Positions 25,082-34,813 are shown, counted from the stretch's first letter. The stretch: DNA of 60,384 bases from Lachnospiraceae bacterium (GCA_017621815.1 JAGASK010000022.1:1-60384); one strand, 5' to 3'. Made by a program: numbers and translations. The notes: generated from the letters alone by a model not told the origin.

Positions 25082-26575
25082 ATGGACTTTATACAGAATT
25101 TTCCTTTTTTCTCTATTATTTTGTCCATGTTCTCAGGAACTGTCTGTTCTGTTCTTCCCCGTAAGGCAGCCAGATGGGTCAATACGATAGTTGTTTCCGT
25201 GGCAGGGATTTTGTCCCTGATATTATTGATTTATTTAATCGGAACAGGTGAAAGCTACACCTATATGATGGGGCATTTTCCGGCACCCTGGGGAAATGAG
25301 ATACGTGCAGGCATTCTGGAAGCATTAATGGCATTATTTTTCTGTATTATTATGCTGCTGTCCATGCTTGGCGGAAGAAAAAAGCTGGATGATGAGGTAG
25401 TGGAAAGTAAGCATAATCTCTATTATATTCTGGTGAATCTGCTTTTAAGCTCGCTGCTTGCGCTTGTTTATACGAACGACTTATTTACGGCATATGTATT
25501 CGTGGAAATCAATACCATTGCTGCCTGCGGGCTGATTATGATCCGCCAGAACGGAAGAACCATCGAAGCGGCTGTAAGATATATGATTATGAGCCTTTTG
25601 GGCTCAGGTATGCTGCTTCTTGGAATTTGTATGCTGTATGATCTGACGGGGCATCTTTTGATGAGCAATATCAAAGAGTCTGTAGAATTGATTATGGCAG
25701 AGGGAACTTACCATGTTCCGCTTCTCATAACCATTGCGCTGATGAGTGTGGGGCTTGCCATTAAGAGTGCATTGTTTCCCTTTCATGCATGGCTGCCGGA
25801 TGCTTATGGTTATTCCATAGTTTCCTCGGCGGCAATGCTTTCAAGCCTCGTGTCCAAGGGATACATATTTTTGCTGATGAAAATTATTTACAGAGTGATT
25901 GGCTTTGATGTATTTGATGGCAGCAGAATTATAGACGTGCTGTTCGTATTCGGGCTTATGGGTATGATTTTCGGTTCACTGAATGCGATTGAGGAAAATG
26001 ATATCCGCAGGATGATTGCTTTTTCATCCGTAGCGCAAATCGGATATATTTATATGGGTATTGGTATGGGCACTCAGGCAGGTATGACAGCCAGTGTATT
26101 TCATATTCTTTCCCATGCAGCTACGAAGTCCCTGTTATTCATTGCGGCTATCGGACTGACAGATGTTTCGGGCGGCAGCAGGAAATTTATTGATTTAACA
26201 GGTGCGGCTTACAGAAATAAATGGGCAGGAGTTGCTTTTATGGTAGGTTCTTTATCCATGGTAGGTGTGCCCATGTTCTCAGGATTTATCAGCAAACTGT
26301 TATTTGCCCAGGCAGCGGTTCAGAATCATGGGAAAATGCTGCCGGCATTGATAGTGCTTGCAATCAGTACTATATTGAATGCAATTTATTTTATGAAAAC
26401 AGTGATTCGTATTTATACACCTGTTGAAGAAAGCAAATATGAAAGCATCACTTTTAAGAATATGAAACTGTATGCGGTAACATTGGTATGCTTCATTATT
26501 TTAAATGTAGTGCTCGGTATCAGTTCACAGCCTATAGTGGATTTAATCGAACAGGGTCTTGCTATGTTCGCATAA
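25082..26575 (+). CDS. Antiporter-type subunit 1 (MrpD/NuoN-like)
   Basis: A 497-residue membrane protein with about 14 segments, homologous to MrpD and the NuoL/M/N antiporter subunits of complex I. It keeps the two charged residues at the centre of the proton path: the helix-5 Glu (FVEINTIAACG) and the helix-7 Lys (SAAMLSSLVSKGY) after HAWLPDAYG. It is the most divergent of four such proteins in this operon. It directly abuts mrpC without a spacer. Which of the four corresponds to MrpD cannot be settled by eye. Confidence 0.88.
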   Translation: MDFIQNFPFFSIILSMFSGTVCSVLPRKAARWVNTIVVSVAGILSLILLIYLIGTGESYTYMMGHFPAPWGNEIRAGILEALMALFFCIIMLLSMLGGRKKLDDEVVESKHNLYYILVNLLLSSLLALVYTNDLFTAYVFVEINTIAACGLIMIRQNGRTIEAAVRYMIMSLLGSGMLLLGICMLYDLTGHLLMSNIKESVELIMAEGTYHVPLLITIALMSVGLAIKSALFPFHAWLPDAYGYSIVSSAAMLSSLVSKGYIFLLMKIIYRVIGFDVFDGSRIIDVLFVFGLMGMIFGSLNAIEENDIRRMIAFSSVAQIGYIYMGIGMGTQAGMTASVFHILSHAATKSLLFIAAIGLTDVSGGSRKFIDLTGAAYRNKWAGVAFMVGSLSMVGVPMFSGFISKLLFAQAAVQNHGKMLPALIVLAISTILNAIYFMKTVIRIYTPVEESKYESITFKNMKLYAVTLVCFIILNVVLGISSQPIVDLIEQGLAMFA

Positions 26576-26587
26576 AGGAGGTTTACT

Positions 26588-28063
26588 GTGATTTATTTAA
26601 TGTTATTACCAATTTTATTTCCGATTCTGATGGGAATATCTCTGCTTGTCAGAAAGGAAATGAAAAACAGACCGGCTTTATTAATCACAACCGGGGTATC
26701 CCTGATTATTACCGCCCTGTTAGGACTGCTTGCCATTATTCTGGCAAGAGGAGAGATGCTTCTTTTATTTAATCTGACGGCAACTCTTCCCATTATATTT
26801 AAAATAGACAATATGGGAATGGTTTTTGCGGGAATGACAATGATAGTGTTTGTTTGTGCAGGATTTTTTTCCTTTGAATATATGAAGCATGAGCAGAAGG
26901 AAAAAAGGTATTACGGATATTATCTGATTGTATTCGGCATTCTGATGGCTCTGTGTTTTGCGGGAAATATAATAACCTTTTATCTGTTTTTTGAAATACT
27001 GACACTGTCATCCATGCCTTTAGTGCTGCATAACGGTTCCAGGGAAGCTGTTATGGCGGGGCTGAAATATTTATTTTATTCCCTGTGCGGCGCTTATATG
27101 GCTTTGTTTGGATTATATTTTCTCAATAAATACGGAAATACCCTTTCCTTCAGCGAGGGCGGAGTGATTAATGCGGAGCTTGCAGCAGGCAATATTCAGT
27201 TGCTGCTTGCAGTAGCCTTTGTCATGATTCTGGGATTTTCCGTGAAAGCGGGTATGTTTCCCATGCACGCATGGCTGCCTGCGGCTCATCCTGTGGCGCC
27301 TGCACCGGCTTCTGCTGTTTTGTCAGCAGTCATTGTAAAAGCAGGTGTGCTTGGTATTGTGCGTGTTGTTTATTATTTGTTCGGCGCCTCCTTCCTGAGA
27401 GGTACATGGGTACAGACAGCCTGGATGATTCTTACACTTATTACGGTATTTATGGGTTCCATGCTGGCTTACAGGGAGCCTGTACTTAAAAAGAGACTGG
27501 CCTATTCTACTGTCAGCCAGGTATCTTATATTCTGTTTGGACTTTCCGTAATGGATGCGGGCTCCGTAACAGGCGGTGTTCTGCATGTGATTTGTCATGC
27601 CTTTATTAAGGCAGCGCTGTTTCTTTGCGCCGGGGCCATTATTTATAAGACCGGCAAAACAAGGGTGGACGAGCTTAGGGGTATCGGCAAGGAAATGCCC
27701 CTGCTGTTGTGGTGTTATACTATTGTATCGCTGGGGCTGATCGGAATACCGCCTACGGGTGGCTTTGTCAGCAAATGGTATCTGGCAGTGGGAGCTCTTG
27801 AGTCCGGCATGCCGGGATTTTCCTGGGTGGGTCCTGTGGTATTGCTTATCAGTGCGCTTTTGACAGCAGGATATCTGCTTCCGGTTACCATTCACGGATT
27901 TTTCCCCGGTGCGGATTATGATTATCAGAAGCTGCAGAAAAAAGAGCCGAACAGTTTCATGACGGTTCCGGTGCTGATACTTACTGTATTGTCGGTGCTT
28001 GTCGGTTTATTTCCCAATGTGCTGATTAATTTCATACAGCAGTTTGTGACAAAGATTGTATAA
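26588..28063 (+). CDS. Antiporter-type subunit 2 (MrpD/NuoM-like)
   Basis: A 491-residue protein with about 14 membrane segments. The helix-5 Glu is in FFEILTLSSMPLVLH, and the helix-7 Lys is in ASAVLSAVIVKAGVLG after HAWLPAAHPVAPAP. Both key residues are present, so it is probably a working proton or Na+ channel half. The start follows AAAGGAGG. Resembles the next protein in length and layout, suggesting duplication. Confidence 0.9.
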   Translation: MIYLMLLPILFPILMGISLLVRKEMKNRPALLITTGVSLIITALLGLLAIILARGEMLLLFNLTATLPIIFKIDNMGMVFAGMTMIVFVCAGFFSFEYMKHEQKEKRYYGYYLIVFGILMALCFAGNIITFYLFFEILTLSSMPLVLHNGSREAVMAGLKYLFYSLCGAYMALFGLYFLNKYGNTLSFSEGGVINAELAAGNIQLLLAVAFVMILGFSVKAGMFPMHAWLPAAHPVAPAPASAVLSAVIVKAGVLGIVRVVYYLFGASFLRGTWVQTAWMILTLITVFMGSMLAYREPVLKKRLAYSTVSQVSYILFGLSVMDAGSVTGGVLHVICHAFIKAALFLCAGAIIYKTGKTRVDELRGIGKEMPLLLWCYTIVSLGLIGIPPTGGFVSKWYLAVGALESGMPGFSWVGPVVLLISALLTAGYLLPVTIHGFFPGADYDYQKLQKKEPNSFMTVPVLILTVLSVLVGLFPNVLINFIQQFVTKIV

Positions 28064-28078
28064 GAAAGGAGAAGGGAT

Positions 28079-29554
28079 ATGAAAGAGATTATGATGCTGG
28101 TTGTTATTTTACTTCCCATAATTACGGGTATACTGGTTCCCTTACTTCCTTTTAAACAGAGAAAACATATGGAAGTTTTTCTGGAAGGGCTTGTAGTGCT
28201 GAATTCTCTGTTGGTCTGGTGGCTTTTGACGGGAAGTCAGGAAGAGGCGTTTACTCTTGCAAGATTTACGGGAAACTTAACTATCACTTTTAAAATAGAC
28301 GGTATGAGCATGGTGTTTGCAGGACTTGTTTCCGCACTCTGGCCTTTTGCGACTTTATATGCTTTTGAATATATGACGAAGGAAGAGCATGAGAAAACAT
28401 TTTTTGCTTTTTATACTATGACCTATGGTGTAACGCTTGGAATCGCACTGGCAGGGAATATGCTTACCCTGTATTTCTTCTATGAGCTGCTTACCCTGGT
28501 TACGGTGCCGCTTGTTATGCATACGCTTACAAGAGAAGCGATTCTTGCCAGCAGAAAGTACTTGTACTATTCTCTGGGCGGCGCGGCCTTTGCTTTTATT
28601 GGCCTGATATTCATTATTATTTACGGAAACACCACGGATTTTGTGCTGGGCGGTGTTTTAGACCTTAATAAAATCGGGGACAGGACCAATACACTTTTGC
28701 TTATTTATGTAATGGCATTTATGGGATTTGGCGTGAAAGCGGCGGTCTGTCCGTTTAATTCCTGGCTTCCTGATGCCGGTGTGGCTCCCACTCCCGTTAC
28801 CGCCCTGCTTCATGCGGTGGCTGTGGTTAAATCAGGTGCGTTTGCTATTTTGCGCCTGACGTATTACAGCTTCGGCACAGATTTTCTGAAGGGAACCTGG
28901 GCCCAGACGGTGGTAATGCTGATTGCCATGTTTACGATTGTATACGGATGCAGCCGTGCTGTAAAGGAAACTCATATTAAAAGAAGACTGGCTTATTCCA
29001 CTATCAGTAATCTGTCTTATATTGTATTTGGGGCAACGCTTATGACGCCCCTTGGAATGATGGGCGCTTTAAGCCATATGGTATTCCATGCGGTTATGAA
29101 AATCAGCTCTTTCTTCTGTGCAGGCGCCATCATGCATCAGACGGATAAGCATTATGTACATGAATTGGATGGTTTGGGATATAAAATGCCCTGGGTATTT
29201 ACGGTGTTCACGATTTCCGCATTCGGACTTATGGGAGTACCCGGTCTTGCAGGCTTTGTCAGCAAATGGAACCTGGCATCGGCAGCTGTGGAAAGCGGCA
29301 ATCCCGTGGCATATGCAGGAATTGTCTGCCTTTTAATTTCTGCACTGTTGACAGCAATTTATATGCTGACTATTGTTGTCAGGGCGTTTTTCCCGGGAAA
29401 AGATTTTGATGACAGCAGCATTCAGGACATAAAAGACCCCAGCTGGAAAATGCTTGTTCCTTTAGTAATTTTTACAGTATTTATTATTTTGTTTGGATTA
29501 TGTTCCGGGCCTGTTGTGAGTTTCCTTAAAGATGTAGCAAATGGAGGGTATTAA
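28079..29554 (+). CDS. Antiporter-type subunit 3 (MrpD/NuoM-like)
   Basis: A 491-residue protein with about 14 membrane segments, the same length as the preceding one. The helix-5 Glu is in FYELLTLVTVPLVMH, and the helix-7 Lys in ALLHAVAVVKSGAF after FNSWLPDAGVAPTP. The conserved His of the HxxWLP motif is replaced (FNSWLP), which sets it apart from its sisters. AGAAGGGATA precedes the ATG. It ends one base before the next start codon. Confidence 0.9.
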   Translation: MKEIMMLVVILLPIITGILVPLLPFKQRKHMEVFLEGLVVLNSLLVWWLLTGSQEEAFTLARFTGNLTITFKIDGMSMVFAGLVSALWPFATLYAFEYMTKEEHEKTFFAFYTMTYGVTLGIALAGNMLTLYFFYELLTLVTVPLVMHTLTREAILASRKYLYYSLGGAAFAFIGLIFIIIYGNTTDFVLGGVLDLNKIGDRTNTLLLIYVMAFMGFGVKAAVCPFNSWLPDAGVAPTPVTALLHAVAVVKSGAFAILRLTYYSFGTDFLKGTWAQTVVMLIAMFTIVYGCSRAVKETHIKRRLAYSTISNLSYIVFGATLMTPLGMMGALSHMVFHAVMKISSFFCAGAIMHQTDKHYVHELDGLGYKMPWVFTVFTISAFGLMGVPGLAGFVSKWNLASAAVESGNPVAYAGIVCLLISALLTAIYMLTIVVRAFFPGKDFDDSSIQDIKDPSWKMLVPLVIFTVFIILFGLCSGPVVSFLKDVANGGY

Positions 29555-29555
29555 T

Positions 29556-31682
29556 ATGAGTTTTCTTTTAGCTTTCAGTGTGTTTTTTCCCATGGCAGCA
29601 GCGGTTATCTCATATTTGCTGGGAAGATATCAGAAGAATATCCGTGATTACTTTGCAGATGCTGTGACAGTAATTACATTTGCCGTACTTCTGTTTTTGG
29701 CAGTGAATTATCTGACCGGAAAGATGCCGGAAGAGGGACTTGTGTGTACTGTTCCGTATGTGTGCGGGTTCGGGCTGCATTTTAAACTGGATGGCTTTCG
29801 GGCGTTGTATGGAACCATAGCTTCTTTTATGTGGATGATGACTACTCTGTTTTCCAAAGAGTATTTTGCACATTACAGGAACAGAAACCGTTATTATCTG
29901 TTTTTGCTTTTGACCCTCGGTGCAACAATCGGCGTATTTCTTTCTGCTGATTTTTATACTACTTTTATTTTCTTTGAAATGATGTCCTTTACATCTTATG
30001 TATGGGTTGCCCATGATGAGAAAAAGGAGTCCTTACGAGCAGCAGGAACTTATCTTGCGGTAGCGGTAATCGGCGGTCTTGTTATGCTGATGGGCATTTT
30101 CCTTTTATACAGTATTACGGGAACTTTGATGTTTGAGGAACTGATTGGCCTGTCAGGTAAGTATGATTTATCTTTGAATGTGGATGCTTCAGCACCCGGT
30201 GCGGTAAGGAAGCTGTGGGCGGCAGGAATTTGTATGCTGTTTGGTTTTGGTGCCAAGGCAGGTGCTTTTCCCCTTCATATCTGGCTTCCCAAGGCTCACC
30301 CGGTAGCGCCGGCGCCGGCTTCTGCGCTGCTTTCCGGTATTTTAACAAAAGCAGGTATGTACGGAATTCTGATTTTAAGCAGTTACCTCTTCCTCGGAAA
30401 CAGCGCATGGGGAAGCATGATTTTAATTATCGGCGTATGCACTATGGTAGTGGGTGCAGTGCTGGCTTTGTTTTCCGTGGATTTGAAAAGGACGTTGGCC
30501 TGCTCTTCCGTATCCCAGATTGGTTTCATTCTGGTAGGCGTGGGTATGGCAGGACTGCTGGCGGAAGAAAATGCCCTGGCAGTGAGAGGTGCCCTGCTTC
30601 ATATGGTGAATCATTCCCTGATTAAACTTGCGCTGTTTATGGCAGCAGGCGTAGTATTTATGAATGTGCATAAGCTGAATCTTAATGATATAAAAGGCTT
30701 TGGGCGCAAAAAGCCGCTGCTCAATTATATCTTTTTGATGGGCGCTCTGGGTATCGGAGGAATTCCTCTCTGGAACGGATATGTGAGCAAGACTTTGATA
30801 CATGAAAGCATTGTGGAATATATAGAGCTGCTTAAGGAAGGGGCCGTCAGCGGTATGTTCAGTGCAGGCATGATGAAAGGCATTGAATGGATTTTCTTAA
30901 TCAGCGGCGGTCTTACGGCAGCTTATATGACCAAGCTGTATGTAGTATTGTTTGTGGAGAAGAATAATGATGCCGCTCTGCAGGAAAAGTATGATTCCCT
31001 GAAAGGAACTTATATGAATAAGGTCAGCGCATTTGCCCTTACAGTCAGCGCAGCGCTGCTTCCTGTTATGGGATTTTTCCCCGGGAAGGTAATGAATATG
31101 CTGGCAGATATGGGGCAGGGATTTATGCAGCTTGAGGAATCCAAAGAGGTAGCATATTTTTCCCTTTCCAATCTGAAGGGCGGATTAATATCCATTGTAA
31201 TCGGCGCGGTAATTTATCTGGTGGTTGTAAGATTATGGCTGATGAAGAAGGAAGATGGGAAAACAGTATACCTCAACAGGTGGAATCCTTATCTTGACCT
31301 GGAAAATACAATTTACCGTCCGATTTTACTTCAGTTTTTACCGTTTGTCTGCGGTGTGGTCTGCCGTATACTGGACAGTCTTGTGGATGCTGTTGTGGTA
31401 GCGCTCCGTAAGACAATTTACAGGGACAGCAAGCTTCCCCATGAATTGGAAGAAGGAACTGCAGTTACCCATATGCTGGGATGCTTTGTAAATACACTTG
31501 AAAGAGCGGCTAATGCAACTATTTTCAAAAAGAATAACAGGAATGTGGACTACGAGCACAAATATGCCCTGGTGCATGAGGAGTTGACGGAGGACAAGAT
31601 TCTCATCCGGAGAAGTCTTTCTTTCGGCCTGCTGCTGTTTTGCGTTGGATTGATTATTACGGTTTTATATTTATTGCTTTAA
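29556..31682 (+). CDS. Antiporter-type subunit 4 (NuoL/HyfB/MrpA-like), long form
   Basis: About 708 residues, the largest antiporter subunit and last gene of the operon. The core carries FFEMMSFTSYVWVAH (helix-5 Glu) and SALLSGILTKAGMYG (helix-7 Lys) after LHIWLPKAHPVAPAP. A C-terminal extension of about 200 residues ends in a final membrane segment, as in NuoL-type proteins with a lateral arm. The Bacillus MrpA C-terminal MbhD/E parts are not here but in separate upstream genes. ATG 29556 follows GGAGGG inside the end of the preceding gene. Confidence 0.88.
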   Translation: MSFLLAFSVFFPMAAAVISYLLGRYQKNIRDYFADAVTVITFAVLLFLAVNYLTGKMPEEGLVCTVPYVCGFGLHFKLDGFRALYGTIASFMWMMTTLFSKEYFAHYRNRNRYYLFLLLTLGATIGVFLSADFYTTFIFFEMMSFTSYVWVAHDEKKESLRAAGTYLAVAVIGGLVMLMGIFLLYSITGTLMFEELIGLSGKYDLSLNVDASAPGAVRKLWAAGICMLFGFGAKAGAFPLHIWLPKAHPVAPAPASALLSGILTKAGMYGILILSSYLFLGNSAWGSMILIIGVCTMVVGAVLALFSVDLKRTLACSSVSQIGFILVGVGMAGLLAEENALAVRGALLHMVNHSLIKLALFMAAGVVFMNVHKLNLNDIKGFGRKKPLLNYIFLMGALGIGGIPLWNGYVSKTLIHESIVEYIELLKEGAVSGMFSAGMMKGIEWIFLISGGLTAAYMTKLYVVLFVEKNNDAALQEKYDSLKGTYMNKVSAFALTVSAALLPVMGFFPGKVMNMLADMGQGFMQLEESKEVAYFSLSNLKGGLISIVIGAVIYLVVVRLWLMKKEDGKTVYLNRWNPYLDLENTIYRPILLQFLPFVCGVVCRILDSLVDAVVVALRKTIYRDSKLPHELEEGTAVTHMLGCFVNTLERAANATIFKKNNRNVDYEHKYALVHEELTEDKILIRRSLSFGLLLFCVGLIITVLYLLL

Positions 31683-31765
31683 GGCAGATTGGCTATAGAA
31701 AATTTGCGGTGCAGACATTGACAATCAGCTGTAAAAATTGTATGATGTGTAATGTCGTAGCACTT

Positions 31766-31839
31766 CGGCGCGTGGCTCAGTTTGGTAGAGCGCTGCGTTC
31801 GGGACGCAGAGGTCGCAGGTTCAAATCCTGTCGCGCCGA
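31766..31839 (+). tRNA. tRNA-Pro (anticodon CGG)
   Basis: A 74-base cloverleaf. Acceptor stem CGGCGCG pairs with CGCGCCG, the D-arm is GCTC/GAGC, and the anticodon stem CTGCG/CGCAG has loop TTCGGGA (anticodon CGG, reading CCG). The variable loop is AGGTC and the T-arm is GCAGG TTCAAAT CCTGT. The discriminator base is A. CCA is not encoded, so it must be added enzymatically. Confidence 0.95.
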
Positions 31840-31842
31840 CTG

Positions 31843-31875
31843 AAAAAGGGAGCCTTTATCAGGTTCTCTTTTTTG
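31843..31875 (+). terminator. Intrinsic terminator after tRNA-Pro
   Basis: AAAAAGGGAGCC pairs with GGTTCTCTTTTT across a short loop, with two wobble pairs, and runs into a T-tract. It starts four bases after the tRNA. Confidence 0.85.
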
Positions 31876-32017
31876 ATGTATAAAACTATTTTAATTCTTC
31901 AGAGTGAAGCGGAAATACAAAAAGAATATTTTTATCAGTGATTATGTGGTATAATTTTATGAAAGTGTTTTTGCAGGTGCATAAGAGTAAAGCGTATGGC
32001 AGTCGGGAGGATTTCAG

Positions 32018-32437
32018 ATGCTTGAAAGGATTAAATCAAAATTCGATATAACCTTTATAAAATTTGTTCTTGTGGGTGTTGTAAATACCCTGGTGGGAAC
32101 TGCGGTTATGTTTATTGCGTATAACATATTTCATTTATCCTATTGGATATCATCTGCCGCAAATTATGTAATCGGCAGTATCTGCAGTTATTTTCTGAAT
32201 AAATATTTTACTTTTCAGAATAAGGATAAATCTCCGGTTATTATTCTGAAATTTATTTTAAACATCACCATATGTTACCTGATTGCATATGGGGGAGCAA
32301 AAAAACTGATATTACTGCTGCTTTCCGGATTTTCCAGGCAGTGGCAGGACAATATTGCCATGCTTTGCGGTATGGGCTTGTTTGTTATTTTGAATTATTT
32401 CGGACAACGCTTTTTTGCATTTAAAAAGAAGGACTAA
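32018..32437 (+). CDS. GtrA-family membrane protein
   Basis: A 139-residue protein with four predicted membrane segments. IKFVLVGVVNTLVG at the start and NYVIGSICSYFLNKYFTFQ in the middle are the family hallmarks. GtrA proteins are thought to flip or help move polyprenyl-linked sugars for cell-surface glycans. No glycosyltransferase partner is seen next to it. The following pseudo-protease gene begins 13 bases downstream, so the two may be co-transcribed. Confidence 0.85.
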   Translation: MLERIKSKFDITFIKFVLVGVVNTLVGTAVMFIAYNIFHLSYWISSAANYVIGSICSYFLNKYFTFQNKDKSPVIILKFILNITICYLIAYGGAKKLILLLLSGFSRQWQDNIAMLCGMGLFVILNYFGQRFFAFKKKD

Positions 32438-32449
32438 AGGAGCTTGTGA

Positions 32450-33763
32450 ATGGAAGAAAAGCATAATCAGGAAACTGATTTTATGAAGGAAACAATTAAA
32501 CAGCGGCCGTTAAACAGAAAAAAGCTGATACGGCGTACTTTGATTACGGCGGCTATGGCAGTTATATTCGGAACAGTAGCATGCCTGACCTTTCTTGTTC
32601 TGGAGCCTGTCATCAGCAACAGGCTGTATCCGGAAGAGGAGCCTTCTACCGTAGTGTTTGTGGAAGAAACGGAAGAAAATGAAATTTTGCCGGAGGATAT
32701 GATAGCTGATGATTCCCAGATGCTTCCGGAACCTTCGCCTCCGGTACTTGAGGATGAACAAATTGCACAGGTATTGTCGGAGATGAAGCTTGGAATAGAG
32801 GATTACAGTTCGCTTTATAATTCTTTGTCAGAGGTTGCCAAAGAGGTGCAGAAATCCATAGTAACTGTAGTGGGAGTTACTTCTGATGTGGACTGGTTTA
32901 ATAATGCCTATGAAAATGAAGGTGTAATCTCCGGCGTCATTGTTGCGGATAATGGAAAAGAGCTGTTAATACTGGCTAATGTAAATGCGATTCAGGATGC
33001 GGATGCTTTAAAAATAACCTTTAATGATAATCTGGAATATGAGGCAGCCTTAAAGAAAAAGGACAGCAATACGGGATTAGCGGTTTTATCTGTTTTAAAA
33101 ACGACTATGGAAAAAAGCACGTTGGATGCGGTAAAGCCTGTTGACCTTGGAACTTCGGCAGTAAGCAATTTTGCAGGCACTCCTATTATTGCTCTTGGGC
33201 GTCCTTTGGGAACTGTGAATTCTGTTTGTTATGGTTTTGTTACTTCGGCGGGAAGCATTATTAATCTTCCCGATTCCAGGTATAAATGGATTACAACGGA
33301 TATTTACGGAAGCACCGGCGCTACAGGAATACTTGTTAACCTGAAAGGGCAGGTCGTGGGAATCATTGATACTTATAATAACAGCAGTGATACAAAAAAT
33401 CTGATTGGAGCTTTTGGGATTACGGAGTTAAAGAAGGTAATTGAGCGTTTGTCGAATGATAAGGATATTCCCTATATGGGGATACACGGAGCAGATGTAA
33501 CGATGGAAGCCCACGAGGATCTGGAGGTTCCTTACGGTGCATATATTATGGAAATTGACATGGACTCTCCGGCTATGGCAGCAGGAATTCAGAGCGGTGA
33601 TGTGATAATCGGGGTAGGAGATACTCTGATCAACACGTATCAGGAGTTGATTAACTGTATTATAACAAGTGAGCCGGAACAGACGATTACCGTTGATTTA
33701 TTGAGACAGGGACCGGAAGGCTATACGGAAATGGAATTGGATGTAGTGCTTTCCAGAAAGTAA
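32450..33763 (+). CDS. HtrA/DegP-like protein with PDZ domain, catalytic triad lost
   Basis: A 437-residue membrane protein. A basic cytoplasmic stretch is followed by one membrane segment (about residues 28-50) and an acidic linker. A trypsin-like domain covers about residues 125-330, and a C-terminal PDZ domain (GAYIMEIDMDSPAMAAGIQSGD) ends the protein. The overall layout is that of HtrA-type S1C proteases, but the triad is gone. The His region (usually LTNNHVV) reads ILANVNAI, the Asp region (usually TDLAVL) reads NTGLAVL, and the nucleophile loop (usually GNSGGP) reads TGATGI. It is therefore likely a non-enzymatic scaffold or sensor at the cell surface. The frame is intact, so it is a conserved pseudo-enzyme rather than a broken gene. 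Confidence 0.85.
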   Translation: MEEKHNQETDFMKETIKQRPLNRKKLIRRTLITAAMAVIFGTVACLTFLVLEPVISNRLYPEEEPSTVVFVEETEENEILPEDMIADDSQMLPEPSPPVLEDEQIAQVLSEMKLGIEDYSSLYNSLSEVAKEVQKSIVTVVGVTSDVDWFNNAYENEGVISGVIVADNGKELLILANVNAIQDADALKITFNDNLEYEAALKKKDSNTGLAVLSVLKTTMEKSTLDAVKPVDLGTSAVSNFAGTPIIALGRPLGTVNSVCYGFVTSAGSIINLPDSRYKWITTDIYGSTGATGILVNLKGQVVGIIDTYNNSSDTKNLIGAFGITELKKVIERLSNDKDIPYMGIHGADVTMEAHEDLEVPYGAYIMEIDMDSPAMAAGIQSGDVIIGVGDTLINTYQELINCIITSEPEQTITVDLLRQGPEGYTEMELDVVLSRK

Positions 33764-33823
33764 TTATTATGAATTTAGAGGAAAGGGCAGTGAATTGTCA
33801 TTGCCGTTTATGAGGTAGGAGAA

Positions 33824-34768
33824 ATGAAATTTATTAAGGATTACAGTGACGGAGACAGAGTTTTTGATATTTATCTTTGCAAGCACAAAACTTCAGCAGT
33901 AACAAAAAACGGCAAGCCTTATGATACCGTTATTCTTCAGGATAAAACAGGTACCATTGATGCAAAGGTATGGGATCCTAATAATGCGGGAATCGCAGAG
34001 TTTGATTCTCTGGATTATATAGAGGTTTATGGGGAAATTACCAGCTTTCAGGGAGCTCTTCAGGTGAATGTGAAGAGAATCAGGAAGTGCCAGGAGGGTG
34101 AATATAATCCGGCAGATTATCTTCCGGTAAGTAAATTTGATATTGAAGAAATGTATGCAGAGCTGCTTAAATTTATCAGTCAGATTGAAAATCCGTATCT
34201 GAAGCAGCTTTTACAGGAGTTTTTTGTAAAGGATGCAAAATTTATAAAAGCCTTTAAGCAGTCATCTGCCGCAAAAACAGTGCATCACGGCTTTATCGGA
34301 GGGCTGCTGCAGCATACTTTAAGCGTCACCAGATTATGTAATTATTATTGTTCTGCGTATCCGCTGCTCAATAAGGATTTGCTGATTACAGCGGCAATTT
34401 GTCATGATATAGGAAAAACGAAGGAAATTTCCCTGTTTCCCGAAAATGACTATACCGATGACGGACAGTTTTTAGGGCATATCGTAATCGGAGTGGAAAT
34501 GGTAGGAGAAAAAATCCGCCTGATTCCCGGTTTTCCCAAGGTTCTTGCCAATGAATTAAAACACTGCATTTTAGCTCATCATGGCGAGTATGAATTTGGG
34601 TCGCCCAAAAAACCTGCAATTATGGAAGCGGTTGCCCTTAATTTTGCGGACAATACCGATGCAAAAATGCAGACCTTTACGGAAATTATGGAAAATACTG
34701 CTGAAACGGGCTGGCTCGGATTCAACAGGCTGTTTGATTCCAATCTCCGGAAAACAGAGATGGAATAG
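33824..34768 (+). CDS. yhaM: 3'-5' exoribonuclease YhaM family
   Basis: A 314-residue cytoplasmic nuclease. Residues about 1-110 form an OB-fold nucleic-acid-binding domain (KPYDTVILQDKTGTIDAKVW). Residues about 150-300 are an HD domain with HHGFIGGLLQHTLSV, then AICHDIGKTKE and LAHHGEYEFG as metal ligands. YhaM trims RNA 3' ends in Firmicutes. Length and domain order are normal. The spacing to RlmD suggests possible co-transcription. Confidence 0.92.
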   Translation: MKFIKDYSDGDRVFDIYLCKHKTSAVTKNGKPYDTVILQDKTGTIDAKVWDPNNAGIAEFDSLDYIEVYGEITSFQGALQVNVKRIRKCQEGEYNPADYLPVSKFDIEEMYAELLKFISQIENPYLKQLLQEFFVKDAKFIKAFKQSSAAKTVHHGFIGGLLQHTLSVTRLCNYYCSAYPLLNKDLLITAAICHDIGKTKEISLFPENDYTDDGQFLGHIVIGVEMVGEKIRLIPGFPKVLANELKHCILAHHGEYEFGSPKKPAIMEAVALNFADNTDAKMQTFTEIMENTAETGWLGFNRLFDSNLRKTEME

Positions 34769-34813
34769 CATGGGCAATGCCGGCGGTGAAAAAGTTTGAA
34801 AGAGCGGTTGATT

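Noticed and set aside
22204-31682. Membrane-bound hydrogenase (Mbh/Ech) operon
   Set aside because: Membrane-arm genes resemble Mbh, but no nickel-iron hydrogenase, iron-sulfur or NuoB/C/D/H-like subunits are present.
31640-31843. 67-codon open frame across the tRNA-Pro gene
   Set aside because: It runs through the tRNA cloverleaf and the end of the antiporter operon, and has no ribosome site.
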